DNA of 64,000 nucleotides, taken from the NCBI GenBank assembly GCA_963725395.1, contig CAVRYH010000003.1, positions 62,001-126,000 on the forward strand, in the 5' to 3' direction. The translations under genes and the position numbers were made by a program. This document shows, in pieces, positions 1 through 8,192 of this stretch. The notes under the pieces are model-generated. The model was not told the origin of the DNA and ran no database searches. It was given only the letters and a program-made list of their open reading frames with translations. The first letter of the stretch is position 1. The number at the start of each line of letters is the position of its first letter. This DNA comes from Bog-756 sp963725395 (GTDB lineage Bacteria > Actinomycetota > Acidimicrobiia > Acidimicrobiales > RAAP-2).

Positions 1-490
1 CGGCGACCGGGTCCGACCCGGCGAGCTCGGCCTGGATGGCTGGGGCACCACCGCCGTCCGCCTCCGACGCGGCCGCCGTCCGCCCGAGCACCGTGCCCGT
101 GGGCCCTTCGGGGACGGGGAGCCCGTCATCGAGCACGGTCACCACCGGCCGGGCGCGGTCGAGGATGGAGCGGATCTCGTCCCTGCCCAACCTCAGGTTC
201 ACGCCGGACGTGATCGCCCCGAGTCTGGTGGCGGCGGCGTAGCAGACCATGTAGTCGATGGAGCTCGGGACGAGCAGGCACACCACCGAGCCGCGGGTCA
301 CCCCGTGGTCGGCGAAGAGCCGGGCCATCCCGTCGGCCGCCCGGTCCCACTGGGCGAAGGTGAGCCGGCGCCGCGGTGACGACGCCGTCTCGGGTTCCAC
401 GTACGCCTCGACGTCGGCGTTGAGGAGGGCGCCGGCTCCCAGGACGTCGACGACCGTCTCGAAATCCCCCTCAATCTGACACGCCGTCAT
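1..490 (-). CDS. Acyl-CoA synthetase (AMP-binding), C-terminal part beyond window
   Basis: An ATG at 490 opens a minus-strand frame that runs to the window edge without a stop, so 163 residues are visible. The segment VCLLVPSSIDYMVCYAAA (about residues 70-87) followed by GAITSGVNLRLG (91-102) is the typical N-terminal lobe of class I adenylate-forming enzymes, which convert a carboxylic acid to its acyl-CoA through an acyl-AMP. The P-loop and C-terminal lysine motif lie outside the window, so catalytic competence cannot be judged. It follows an alcohol dehydrogenase gene on the same strand after a gap of about 94 bases and probably belongs to the same lipid or steroid catabolic operon. The substrate is not inferable. 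Confidence 0.8.
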   Translation of the reverse strand, partial: MTACQIEGDFETVVDVLGAGALLNADVEAYVEPETASSPRRRLTFAQWDRAADGMARLFADHGVTRGSVVCLLVPSSIDYMVCYAAATRLGAITSGVNLRLGRDEIRSILDRARPVVTVLDDGLPVPEGPTGTVLGRTAAASEADGGGAPAIQAELAGSDPVA

Positions 491-584
491 ATCGGTGCCG
501 ACTGTAACAGTGCCGCCTTCGGTCCATCCCCGACGGTCGGGCCGTCCACCGACGGGCCTGGACGCGTGACGGTCCTCCAGGCGG

Positions 585-1691
585 TCAGAAGGTGAGGACG
601 CCGCGGGCCAGTCGCCCCGCCTCCATGTCCTCGACGATCTCACGGAAGCCCTCCACGGGGCGCTGCTCGGTCACCAGTTCGTCGAGCATGAGGCGGCCGG
701 ACAGGTACAGCTCCACCATCAGCGGGATGTCGTGATGGGGCCGCGACGACCCATACCGGCATCCGAGGAGACCGCGGTCGACGTAGGCCAGCGCGTTCAC
801 GTCCACCGCCACCTCGGTGCCCTGAGGTGGGATGCCGATGGCCAGGGCGTTGCCGCCCCAGTCGAGGACGTCGAGCGCGTTGCGCAGCACCACCGGATGG
901 CCGACGCAGTCGAACGACCAGTTGACCCCCCCGGTCCAGCCGAGGGCGCCGGTGACCCGGGCCGGTCCCGGGGGCACCAGCTCCCTGATGGCCGCCACCG
1001 CGTCGGTCACCGAGGCGTCGACGAAATGGGTGGCGCCGAACTGACGGGCCAGTCCCTCCTTGGAGGCGAGCGTGTCAACGGCGATGATGCGGCTGGCGCC
1101 GGCGAGCCTGAGGCCCTGGATCACGTTGAGGCCGACTCCCCCGACTCCGAACACCGCCGCCGTCTCGCCGGCCTGCACCTTGGCCCGGTTGAGGACGGCT
1201 CCCACTCCGGTGAGCACACCACACCCGATGAGGCACGCCGAGGTCATGGGCACGTCCTTGGAGATCTTGACCGCCTGGACCTCCTTCACGATGGTCGACT
1301 CGGCGAACACCGAGGTGGCGGCGAAGTTGGAAGCCGGCTCGCCCCTGAACGTGAACGGCTGGGACACGTTGCCCAGGGTCTTGATGCACCAGGTGGGATG
1401 GCCCGTGCTGCACGCCCGGCAGGTGCCGCAGCTGGCCAGGGTGGCGATGACCACGTGGTCTCCGGGCTTGACCGAGCGCACCTCGGAACCCACGGCCTCG
1501 ACGACGCCGGCCCCTTCGTGGCCGAGGACCGACGGGGCCTTCCACGGGATGGTGCCGTTGATCACCGAGAGGTCGCTGTGGCACACCCCGGCCGCGCCGA
1601 TGGACACCCGCACCTCGGTGGGACCCGGGTCCCCGATACCCAGCTGGTCGGTGACCTCAGCCCCGTCGCCGGTGTAGACGATGCCTCGCAT
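585..1691 (-). CDS. Zinc-dependent alcohol dehydrogenase, MDR superfamily
   Basis: This 368-residue protein is a complete medium-chain dehydrogenase that oxidises an alcohol with NAD. The catalytic zinc ligands are visible as Cys37, the His-Glu pair at 58-59 (GHEGAG) and a cysteine near 157 (LIGCGV). The structural zinc lobe has Cys88, 91, 94 and 102. The nucleotide-binding motif GVGGVGLN lies at about 182-189, and an aspartate at the end of the following strand (IIAVD) favours NAD over NADP. Length and layout resemble class III-type and mycobacterial AdhD/AdhB enzymes. It lies 66 bases downstream of fadD3 in the same orientation, so it is probably co-transcribed with the steroid-ring genes. 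Its substrate is unknown. Confidence 0.88.
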   Translation of the reverse strand: MRGIVYTGDGAEVTDQLGIGDPGPTEVRVSIGAAGVCHSDLSVINGTIPWKAPSVLGHEGAGVVEAVGSEVRSVKPGDHVVIATLASCGTCRACSTGHPTWCIKTLGNVSQPFTFRGEPASNFAATSVFAESTIVKEVQAVKISKDVPMTSACLIGCGVLTGVGAVLNRAKVQAGETAAVFGVGGVGLNVIQGLRLAGASRIIAVDTLASKEGLARQFGATHFVDASVTDAVAAIRELVPPGPARVTGALGWTGGVNWSFDCVGHPVVLRNALDVLDWGGNALAIGIPPQGTEVAVDVNALAYVDRGLLGCRYGSSRPHHDIPLMVELYLSGRLMLDELVTEQRPVEGFREIVEDMEAGRLARGVLTF

Positions 1692-1757
1692 GGCATCCCT
1701 CCTCTGTTCGTGTCGATTGGTCGGCCGCCGGGATGACGGGCCGGTCTCGTTACTCGG

Positions 1758-3440
1758 TCAGCCCGTTGCCCCGAACCGCGCCCGCAGCTCGCGCTTGAGG
1801 ACCTTGCCACTGGCATTCAGGGGGAGCGACTCGACGGTCACCACGCTCCGGGGGACCTTGTAGTTGGCCAACCGCTCCCGCGCCCAGGCGATCAGCGCCT
1901 CTTCGAACCCATCCACGGAAGCGCCGTCGGCCGGGACCGCCACGGCCAGGCCGACCTCCCCCATGCGGCGATCGGGGACACCGACCACGGCCACCTGGGC
2001 CACACCCTCGTGCAGCCGGAGGACGGCCTCGGTCTCGGCCGGGTAGACGTTGAACCCCCCGGACACGTACATGTCCTTCAGCCGGTCGGTGACGGTGACG
2101 TTGCCGTCTGCGTCCATGACCCCGATGTCGCCGGTGTGCAGCCAGCCGTCGCGGTCGATGGCCAGATCCGTGGCCTCGGGGTCGTTGAAATAGCCCTGCA
2201 TCACGTTGTAGCCGCGCACCACGATCTCGCCGGCCTCCCGGGTCGGAACCTGTTCCCCCTGGCCGTCGACGATCCGCACCTGCACGTCGGGGATGGCCCG
2301 TCCCGAGGTGCCGGCGATGACCTCCGCCGAGTCGCCGCGCCGGCACATGGTCACGGTGCCGCATGCCTCGGTCAGACCGTAGGCCGTGAGCACGGTCTCG
2401 ATCCCCATGTCGGACCAGAGCCGCTCGACCAGCTCGACGGGGACCTGGGCCGCCCCGGTCACCACCAGGCGCAGGGTGGAGAGGTCGAACAGCTTGCGAT
2501 CGGGGTGGTCGAGAATGGACTGGAAGATGGTCGGGGGGCCGGGGAGCACAGTGATGCGCTCCTCGTCGATCCGCGCCAGCAGCCCGTCCACGTCGAAGAC
2601 GGGTTCGGGCACCATCGTCGCCCCGGCCATGAGGCAGGCCAGCACACCGGCCTTGTAGCCGAAGGTGTGGAAGAACGGGTTGACGATGAGATAGCGGTCC
2701 TCCTGGCGGAGACCGACGATGTCGGACCACGTGGCGAAGGTGCGGAGCGTCTGGCCGTGCGTCGTCATCGCCCCTTTGGGGTGGCCCGTGGTGCCCGACG
2801 TGAATACCAGGTCGGAGAGATCCCCGGCGGTTATCGATGCCGTCCGGCCGGCGGCGACGTCGGCCGAGCACAGCCCGCCCTCTTGCAGGAAGACCTGCCA
2901 GTCGACGACCTGGTCGCCCCTGGACGTCCGGCGGACGGGGGCGCCCTCACCGGTCCGGAGCACCACCACCCGCTCGAGATCGGGCACCTGCTCGCCGGCG
3001 CCCACCGCCTCGGCCAGCACCAGGGGGTAGTCGTTGCCCAGGAACCCCTCGACGGTGAAGAGAAGTCGGGCCCCCGACTCGCGCAGGATGTACGCCGCCT
3101 CGGATCCCTTGAACCTGGTGTTCAGCGGGACCAACAGGGCGCCGGCACCCACCGCGCCGAGGGCGGCGACGACCCACTCCGCGCAGTTGGGCGCCCAGAT
3201 GGCCACGCGGTCGCCGCGGTCGATCCCGTTGGCCACGATGGCCCGGGTGGCGGCGGCCGATCTCTCGGCCAGCTCGTCGAAGGTGAGCCGGGTCGTGGTG
3301 CCGTCGGGTCCGTTGCGGTCGACGAGTGCCTCCTGGTCGCCGAAGCGGGCGGCGGCGTCCTCGACCAGACCGGCGATCGTCCCCCACTGGAGATCCCCCC
3401 GGGGATCCGCGCTCGCTGACACGTCGTCAGGGTACTGCAT
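1758..3440 (-). CDS. fadD3: Acyl-CoA synthetase, FadD3-like (HIP-CoA ligase)
   Basis: This adenylate-forming acyl-CoA ligase of about 560 residues has the P-loop-like motif TSGTTGHPKG near residues 215-224, the A8-type segment LHTGDIG, and the C-terminal lysine motif NASGKVLKREL. The N-terminal lobe (VAIWAPNCAEWVVAAL, then VPLNTRF and FLGNDYP) resembles mycobacterial FadD3. FadD3 activates HIP, the bicyclic C/D-ring propanoate left after cholesterol side-chain and A/B-ring loss, as its CoA thioester. The neighbours strengthen this: ipdF and fadE30 lie immediately upstream on the same strand. The start could be the GTG at 3443 or the ATG at 3440; I use the ATG. Assignment to HIP rests on synteny and recalled similarity. 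A generic fatty-acid ligase is the alternative. Confidence 0.78.
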   Translation of the reverse strand: MQYPDDVSASADPRGDLQWGTIAGLVEDAAARFGDQEALVDRNGPDGTTTRLTFDELAERSAAATRAIVANGIDRGDRVAIWAPNCAEWVVAALGAVGAGALLVPLNTRFKGSEAAYILRESGARLLFTVEGFLGNDYPLVLAEAVGAGEQVPDLERVVVLRTGEGAPVRRTSRGDQVVDWQVFLQEGGLCSADVAAGRTASITAGDLSDLVFTSGTTGHPKGAMTTHGQTLRTFATWSDIVGLRQEDRYLIVNPFFHTFGYKAGVLACLMAGATMVPEPVFDVDGLLARIDEERITVLPGPPTIFQSILDHPDRKLFDLSTLRLVVTGAAQVPVELVERLWSDMGIETVLTAYGLTEACGTVTMCRRGDSAEVIAGTSGRAIPDVQVRIVDGQGEQVPTREAGEIVVRGYNVMQGYFNDPEATDLAIDRDGWLHTGDIGVMDADGNVTVTDRLKDMYVSGGFNVYPAETEAVLRLHEGVAQVAVVGVPDRRMGEVGLAVAVPADGASVDGFEEALIAWARERLANYKVPRSVVTVESLPLNASGKVLKRELRARFGATG

Positions 3441-3476
3441 CACCCCACCCGTCCGGCCTGGTCGCCCCTCGTCCGC

Positions 3477-4298
3477 CTAGGGGTGCTGGCTGCTGACCGA
3501 CACGACCTCGCCGGTCATGAAGGTGGCGTACTCACTGGCGAGGAAGGCGATGACCCCGGCCACCTCCCACACCTCCGCACCCCGGCCGAGCACCTCTCGC
3601 CGGGACAGCTCGGCCAGCTCCTCGTCGGCCATGACCCGGTTGAGGAACGGGTGGATGGCGAGGCTGGGCGACACCGCATTGACCCGGACACCGTGGGGCG
3701 CCGCCTCGACCGCGCTGCACCGGGTGAGCGCCATCACCCCCGCCTTGGCCGCGGCGTAATGGGACTGGCCGGCCTGGGCCCGCCAACCGAGGACGGACGC
3801 GTTGTTGACGATCACCCCTCCTTCGCCGCGTGCATAGAAGTGGCGGAGCGCGGCCCGTGTGCACCGGAACGTTCCGGTCAGGGTCACGTCGACCACGAGG
3901 TCCCACTGGTCGTCGGTCATGTCCACGACGTCCACCTGTCCCCCGAGACCGGCATTGTTGACGGCGACGTCGAAGTGGCCGTGCTGGTCGGCGGCTGCGT
4001 CGTAGAGCCGTTGCACCTGGGGCTCGTCGGTCACGTCGCACGGCACGGCGAGCGGGCGGACCCCTGCGGACTCGGGCAGTTCCGCCAGCGTGTCGGCCGC
4101 CTGGCCGAGGCGCCGCTCGTGGGCGTCGGAGATCACCACTGTGGCTCCCTCCTCCACGCAGCGCTTGGCGGTGGCGAACCCGATCCCGGTGCCGGCCGCC
4201 GCCGTGACCACCACCACCTTGCCGGTCAGGAGCCCGTGTCCGGGGGGAGGCTCGGGCACGGGTCGGGGGAACGGTGCCGCGGGGCTGGCGTGGGTCAT
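3477..4298 (-). CDS. ipdF: SDR oxidoreductase, IpdF orthologue
   Basis: This 273-residue classical short-chain dehydrogenase has the cofactor motif TAAAGTGIG at about 32-40, NNAG at 114-117, catalytic Ser168, Tyr181 and Lys185 (YAAAK). Its unusual cofactor loop, the NNASVLGWRAQ segment and the C-terminal end SVSSQHP closely match mycobacterial IpdF as I recall it. IpdF acts on the 5-hydroxy group of 5OH-HIP-CoA in cholesterol C/D-ring breakdown. The ATG at 4298 overlaps the fadE30 stop as ATGA, which fixes the start and implies translational coupling. fadD3 begins 36 bases downstream. The order fadE30-ipdF is the same as in Mycobacterium tuberculosis. Confidence 0.85.
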   Translation of the reverse strand: MTHASPAAPFPRPVPEPPPGHGLLTGKVVVVTAAAGTGIGFATAKRCVEEGATVVISDAHERRLGQAADTLAELPESAGVRPLAVPCDVTDEPQVQRLYDAAADQHGHFDVAVNNAGLGGQVDVVDMTDDQWDLVVDVTLTGTFRCTRAALRHFYARGEGGVIVNNASVLGWRAQAGQSHYAAAKAGVMALTRCSAVEAAPHGVRVNAVSPSLAIHPFLNRVMADEELAELSRREVLGRGAEVWEVAGVIAFLASEYATFMTGEVVSVSSQHP

Positions 4299-5485
4299 CG
4301 GGTGGCCCCTTTGGGCTCGGGCGGCAGGCCGAGTACCCGCTCGCCGATGATGTTCTTTTGGATCTCGTTCGATCCGCCGTAGATGGTCTCGGACCGGCTG
4401 AACAGGAACGTGCGCTGGAAGGCGTCGAGCTCGTAGGGGAACCCCTCGGCCACCTGGCCGCCGAGGCCCCCGATGTCCATGGCCAGCTCGCCGAGCCTCC
4501 GGTGCCACGTGGCCCAGTACAGCTTGATGATCGACGCCTCCGGGGGGGCGACGGGGCCGTCGTAGCCCGACAGGCTCCGGAGGGTGTTGAGCCGGAGGAT
4601 CTCGAGTTCGGCGTAGGAGCGCGCCAGCCGTTGGCGGACGAGCGGGTCCGCGGTGGAGCCGTTGGCCCGGGCCGCCTCTACGACGTGGTCGAACTCGCGC
4701 CGGAAGGAGACCTGGTGGCCGAGCAGGCCGACGCCGCGCTCGAAGGCCAGCGTGGCCAGGGCCACCCTCCATCCGTCCCCGACCTCACCGACCACGTGGT
4801 CGGCGCTCGTGCGGGCCCCGTCGAAGAAGACCTCGTTGAACTCCGACGTCCGGGTGAGCTGGGTGATGGGCCGGACCTCCACGCCGGGCTGGTCCATCGG
4901 CACGAGCAGATAGGAGAGGCCGTGGTGCCGGACCGACCCGGGCTCGGTGCGGCAGACCACAAAGCACCAGTCGGCCTGGTGGGCCAGCGACGTCCACACC
5001 TTCTGGCCGGTGACCACCCACTCGTCACCGTCGAGCACCGCCTTGGTCTGGACGTTGGCCAGGTCGCTGCCGGCATTGGGCTCGGAGTACCCCTGGCACC
5101 ACAGCTCGCTGCCCCGCACGATGGGCGGGAGGAAGCGGGCCTTTTGCGCCGCGGTGCCGTACTGGATGATGGTCGGGCCGATGAGCCCCTCCCCGAGGAC
5201 GCTGACCCGTCCGGGTGCCCTGGCCAGGACGTACTCCTCGTTGAAGATCACCTGCTGGGCCACCGAGGCGCCGCGGCCCCCGTGCTCGGCCGGCCACCCG
5301 ATGCAGGTCCAACCCCCCTCGGCCAGGACCTGCTCCCACGCCAGGCGGGTCTCGAATCCGAAGGTCTCGTCACCCGAGCCTCCCCGGCCCCCGAGCGCGG
5401 CGAACTCCCCCACCACGTGGTCGGCCAGCCAGGCGCGGACCTCCTTGCGGAAGGCCTCGTCCTCGGCTCGGTCTCGGAGATCCAT
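4295..5485 (-). CDS. fadE30: Acyl-CoA dehydrogenase, FadE30 orthologue
   Basis: This 396-residue flavin acyl-CoA dehydrogenase carries the family segments ELWCQGYSEPNAGSDLA, GQKVWTSLAHQADW and the C-terminal TIYGGSNEIQKNIIGERVLG. These match mycobacterial FadE30, an enzyme of HIP-CoA (cholesterol C/D-ring) catabolism. The start at 5485 (MDLRD) is preferred because AGGA lies about ten bases upstream and because the N-terminus then aligns with the family. An in-frame ATG at 5506 has no visible ribosome-binding site. It heads the minus-strand operon fadE30-ipdF-fadD3-adh-acyl-CoA synthetase and overlaps ipdF by ATGA. The 260 bases upstream, shared with divergent msrB, should carry the promoter. 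I did not find a clear KstR2-type operator there. Confidence 0.87.
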   Translation of the reverse strand: MDLRDRAEDEAFRKEVRAWLADHVVGEFAALGGRGGSGDETFGFETRLAWEQVLAEGGWTCIGWPAEHGGRGASVAQQVIFNEEYVLARAPGRVSVLGEGLIGPTIIQYGTAAQKARFLPPIVRGSELWCQGYSEPNAGSDLANVQTKAVLDGDEWVVTGQKVWTSLAHQADWCFVVCRTEPGSVRHHGLSYLLVPMDQPGVEVRPITQLTRTSEFNEVFFDGARTSADHVVGEVGDGWRVALATLAFERGVGLLGHQVSFRREFDHVVEAARANGSTADPLVRQRLARSYAELEILRLNTLRSLSGYDGPVAPPEASIIKLYWATWHRRLGELAMDIGGLGGQVAEGFPYELDAFQRTFLFSRSETIYGGSNEIQKNIIGERVLGLPPEPKGATR

Positions 5486-5746
5486 GATGGCGTGGTCCTG
5501 TGGCATAGCTGCGGCGGGGGACGACGTACCCGGATACGTCGGGGTTCGGGGCGCCTCGGCCACCCGGGGCGGTCCCGGCGGAATCTGACGCGACGTTAGC
5601 AAACGGGTCCGTGCACCCCAGGTGGCGGTGGTCGCCTCGGACACTCCGTCGGGAACAGCCTCGACGGCCGGGGCGTTGACCACAGTGATCGATCCCGGGG
5701 AGGCCGAGGGGTCCCCACACTCGGAGATGGCAAAGGAAGGAACGAG

Positions 5747-6166
5747 ATGAGCGAGAGCACCGATACCGGCGGCCGTGTGGAACTGACCGACGAGGAGTGG
5801 AAGGCCAGGTTGTCCCCTGAGCGCTACGCCGTCCTGCGGAACAAGGGCACGGAGCCCGCGTGGTCTGGTGAGCTCCTCCATGTCGAGGGCAGTGGCATGT
5901 TCACCTGCGCGGGCTGCGGGGCTTCACTGTTCCCGAGCGACACCAAGTTCGACTCGGGATCGGGATGGCCGAGCTTCTACCGCGCGCTCGACGACGGCGT
6001 CATCGAGGAGCACGAGGACAAGAGCTTCGGGATGCGCAGGACGGAGATCACGTGCGCACGCTGCGGTGGCCACCTCGGCCACGTGTTCCCCGACGGACCG
6101 GCGCCGACCGGCCAGCGCTACTGCGTCAACTCGCTCTCCATCGAGTACGAGCCGGATCAGGCCTGA
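5747..6166 (+). CDS. msrB: Peptide-methionine (R)-S-oxide reductase MsrB
   Basis: This 139-residue enzyme reduces methionine-R-sulfoxide in oxidised proteins. The SelR fold is complete: two zinc CxxC pairs (Cys54/57 and Cys103/106), the FDSGSGWPSF substrate segment at about 68-77, and the catalytic cysteine at 126 in RYCVNS. A purine-rich GGAAGGAACGAG precedes the ATG and supports the start. It is a single gene divergent from the fadE30 operon. Its stop codon is one arm of a palindrome shared with the convergent small gene on the other strand. Its presence near encapsulin, rubrerythrin and a Fur-type regulator fits an oxidative-stress neighbourhood. Confidence 0.95.
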   Translation: MSESTDTGGRVELTDEEWKARLSPERYAVLRNKGTEPAWSGELLHVEGSGMFTCAGCGASLFPSDTKFDSGSGWPSFYRALDDGVIEEHEDKSFGMRRTEITCARCGGHLGHVFPDGPAPTGQRYCVNSLSIEYEPDQA

Positions 6167-6197
6167 CCATCCGACGGGAGGTCCCGCCGGATGGTCA
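6164..6197. terminator. Bidirectional terminator hairpin containing both stop codons
   Basis: TGACCATCCG (6164-6173) and CGGATGGTCA (6188-6197) form a perfect ten-base inverted repeat, with a second short pairing CGGGA/TCCCG inside it. The two ends of the palindrome are the TGA stops of msrB and of the convergent gene on the minus strand. No T-run is present, as is common for high-G+C actinobacterial terminators. Termination is inferred from structure and the convergent context. Confidence 0.6.
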
Positions 6198-6434
6198 CCG
6201 ACCCGGGGCGAGTCGCGCCTCCAGCAGTTCGAACAGCGAGGCGAGGGCATCGGCCTCCTCGAAGCAGCGGGCCCGCACCAGCTGGCGGTCGGCGTCGGCC
6301 AGCACCTGACAGGCGTCGAAGGCCTCACCCTTGGTGAGCCGGACCGAGCGGGCGAACCGGACGGCCACCGGGATCGGATGGGTGCCGGCGCCCGAGCGTG
6401 GGTCGGCCACAGCCCGGGCGCTCCTCTGCTCCAT
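6195..6434 (-). CDS. Small hypothetical protein downstream of ssb
   Basis: This 79-residue soluble protein is of no family I recognise. It starts nine bases after the ssb stop on the same strand, so it is probably translated from the ssb message. Its C-terminal half (LTKGEAFDACQVLADADRQ, then FEEADALASLFELLEARL) is predicted helical and contains two cysteines. The stop codon falls exactly on one arm of the palindrome shared with msrB, which supports the reading frame being real. No transmembrane segment or signal peptide is visible. Function unknown. Confidence 0.6.
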   Translation of the reverse strand: MEQRSARAVADPRSGAGTHPIPVAVRFARSVRLTKGEAFDACQVLADADRQLVRARCFEEADALASLFELLEARLAPGR

Positions 6435-6443
6435 CGCCCGCGC

Positions 6444-6866
6444 TCAGGCTTTCGTCGGGAGCGGGTCCTCGGACTGGTCGACGTCGTCGCTCCCCTCGTG
6501 GAACGGGCGGTCGGTCCGGTGCACGTCGACGGTGGCGAACCGCAGGCTGGTACCCACCTCGTCGGCGACGATCTCCACCTTGAAGCGCCGGTCGCCGTCC
6601 TCGGTCTCCCAGCTCCGCTGTTCGAGCCGCCCCGTGACGACGACGCGCATGCCCTTGGTGAGACTGAGGGCGACGTTCTCGGCGAGGTCGCGCCAGGTAA
6701 CCACGTCGAAGAACGAGGTGGCTTCCTCCCACTCGTTGCTCGAGCGGTTCTGCCAGCGCCGGTTGACGGCCACCCCCAACGTGGTGGTGGCCTGGCCCTC
6801 CCTCGTGTAGCGGATCTCGGGGTCCCGGGTCAGGTTCCCGACGATGGTCGTGGTGGTCGTGGTCAC
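6444..6866 (-). CDS. ssb: Single-stranded DNA-binding protein
   Basis: This 140-residue protein has an N-terminal OB fold: GNLTRDPEIRY, the aromatic segment FFDVVTWRDLAENV, and KGMRVVVTGRLEQRSW (single-stranded DNA contacts). It coats single-stranded DNA during replication and repair. The start is a GTG at 6866 followed by a run of threonine codons, with AGAGGA eight bases upstream. The tail after the OB fold is short and acidic (SDDVDQSEDPLPTKA). It lacks the DDxPF tip used by main SSBs to recruit partners, so this may be an accessory SSB rather than the principal one. Confidence 0.9.
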   Translation of the reverse strand: MTTTTTTIVGNLTRDPEIRYTREGQATTTLGVAVNRRWQNRSSNEWEEATSFFDVVTWRDLAENVALSLTKGMRVVVTGRLEQRSWETEDGDRRFKVEIVADEVGTSLRFATVDVHRTDRPFHEGSDDVDQSEDPLPTKA

Positions 6867-7067
6867 AGGCCATTCCTCTCTCTCGTGTCCCGGTGCCCTC
6901 TCGTGCAGCCGGGTGCGTCGCCGTCGGCGCCTCGCCAGAGGTTCCGGACGGTGCCGCCCCACCTGGGCGACACCGAGACCATGAGGGGTGCACCTTGCCG
7001 GAGAGCGGCACCGGGAGCGGCGCGGACACCTTGCCGACGCCCGGTCGGGAGGACGGCGGCCGGGCAC

Positions 7068-7096
7068 TTGGGATGAAATTGGTTGCCGCCTACACT
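7068..7096 (+). promoter_or_regulatory. Candidate promoter of the encapsulin gene
   Basis: TTGGGA (7068-7073) and TACACT (7091-7096) are separated by 17 bases, matching four of six positions of each housekeeping sigma hexamer. They leave a leader of about 50 bases before the encapsulin ATG. Prediction from sequence only. Confidence 0.45.
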
Positions 7097-7151
7097 GGCC
7101 GACGAGGTAGGGGCCGAACCGACCGACGGACCGAAAGCAGGATCTCAACCC

Positions 7152-7958
7152 ATGAACCATCTGATGCGGGAGCTGGCGCCGGTCACCGAGGACGCCTGGG
7201 GACAGATCGACGAAGAGGCGACACGGTCCCTCAAGCACTACCTGGCCGCCCGCCGACTGGTCGACTTCACCGGGCCGCTCGGTTGGGGCCACTCCTCGGT
7301 GGACACCGGTCGCATCGACATCCTGGCCATCGGCTCGCTCGGCTCGATCGAGGTGGCCCGACGTCGGGTGGCGCCCCTGATCGAGCTCCGGTCGGCCTTC
7401 TCGCTCGACCGCGCCGAGTTGGCGGCGGCCGAACGCGGCGCCAAGGACCTCGATCTCGACGCGGTGATCAGTGCCGGACGCACCGCGGCACTGGCCGAGG
7501 ACCACCTGGTCTTCCACGGCTACGCCGAAGGTGGGGTCGTCGGCATCATCGAGGCCACGCCCCACGAGAAGGTCGCCATCAGCGACGACTACAGCCACTA
7601 CCCCGAGCACGTGGCCCACGCCGTGGCCACCCTTCGAGCCGCCGACGTGGCCGGCCCCTACGCTGTCGCCCTCGGCGCGCGCTGCTACACGGGCGTGACC
7701 GAGACGACCGAGCACGGCGGCTACCCCGTCTTCGAACACCTCCGCCAGATCCTCGACGGACCGGTCGTGTGGGCGCCGGCGGTCGATGGCGCCGTGGTGC
7801 TGAGCCAGCGCGGGGGTGACGTCGAGTTGACCGTGGGGGAGGACTTCTCCATCGGGTACCGCTCGTCCGACGGGAACTCCGTCGACCTCTACATCGAAGA
7901 GAGCCTGACCTTCCAGGTCCACACGCCCGAGGCGTCCGTCCACCTCGCGTACCTCTGA
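7152..7958 (+). CDS. enc: Encapsulin shell protein, family 1 (Linocin M18/CFP29 type)
   Basis: This 268-residue HK97-fold shell protein begins with the family hallmark MNHLMRELAPVTEDAWGQID. It continues with LAARRLVDFTGPLGWGHSSV and ends with ESLTFQVHTPEASVHLAYL, typical of family 1 encapsulins that assemble into icosahedral nanocompartments. Such shells load cargo such as DyP peroxidase, ferritin-like protein or rubrerythrin through a short C-terminal targeting peptide. None of the flanking genes is a DyP or ferritin-like protein, and I see no LxVGSL-like tail on a neighbour. AGGA lies about nine bases upstream of the ATG. A strong hairpin follows the stop, so the gene is probably monocistronic. 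Confidence 0.93.
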   Translation: MNHLMRELAPVTEDAWGQIDEEATRSLKHYLAARRLVDFTGPLGWGHSSVDTGRIDILAIGSLGSIEVARRRVAPLIELRSAFSLDRAELAAAERGAKDLDLDAVISAGRTAALAEDHLVFHGYAEGGVVGIIEATPHEKVAISDDYSHYPEHVAHAVATLRAADVAGPYAVALGARCYTGVTETTEHGGYPVFEHLRQILDGPVVWAPAVDGAVVLSQRGGDVELTVGEDFSIGYRSSDGNSVDLYIEESLTFQVHTPEASVHLAYL

Positions 7959-7960
7959 CG

Positions 7961-7979
7961 CCGCCGGGCGACCCGGCGG
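7961..7979 (+). terminator. Hairpin after encapsulin gene
   Basis: CCGCCGGG (7961-7968) and CCCGGCGG (7972-7979) form a perfect eight-base stem with a three-base loop, three bases after the encapsulin stop. There is no T-run. Terminator role is inferred. Confidence 0.55.
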
Positions 7980-8192
7980 AACGGCCGGCCGCCCTCACCG
8001 GCCCCACCCGGACCGGGCCAGGCGGCATAGGAGGCGATGAAGCCCAGCTGCAAGAGGGCGACCCGACCACCAAGAACGTCGGGCGGAGGGTCCGGTGCGC
8101 ATACTGTGCACGTGTCACCGCCACCGCGGCACTACCGTACCGATCCCGGCAACGGGCCCACCGGTCCCGACCACAGGCGGAGAAAGGCATCG

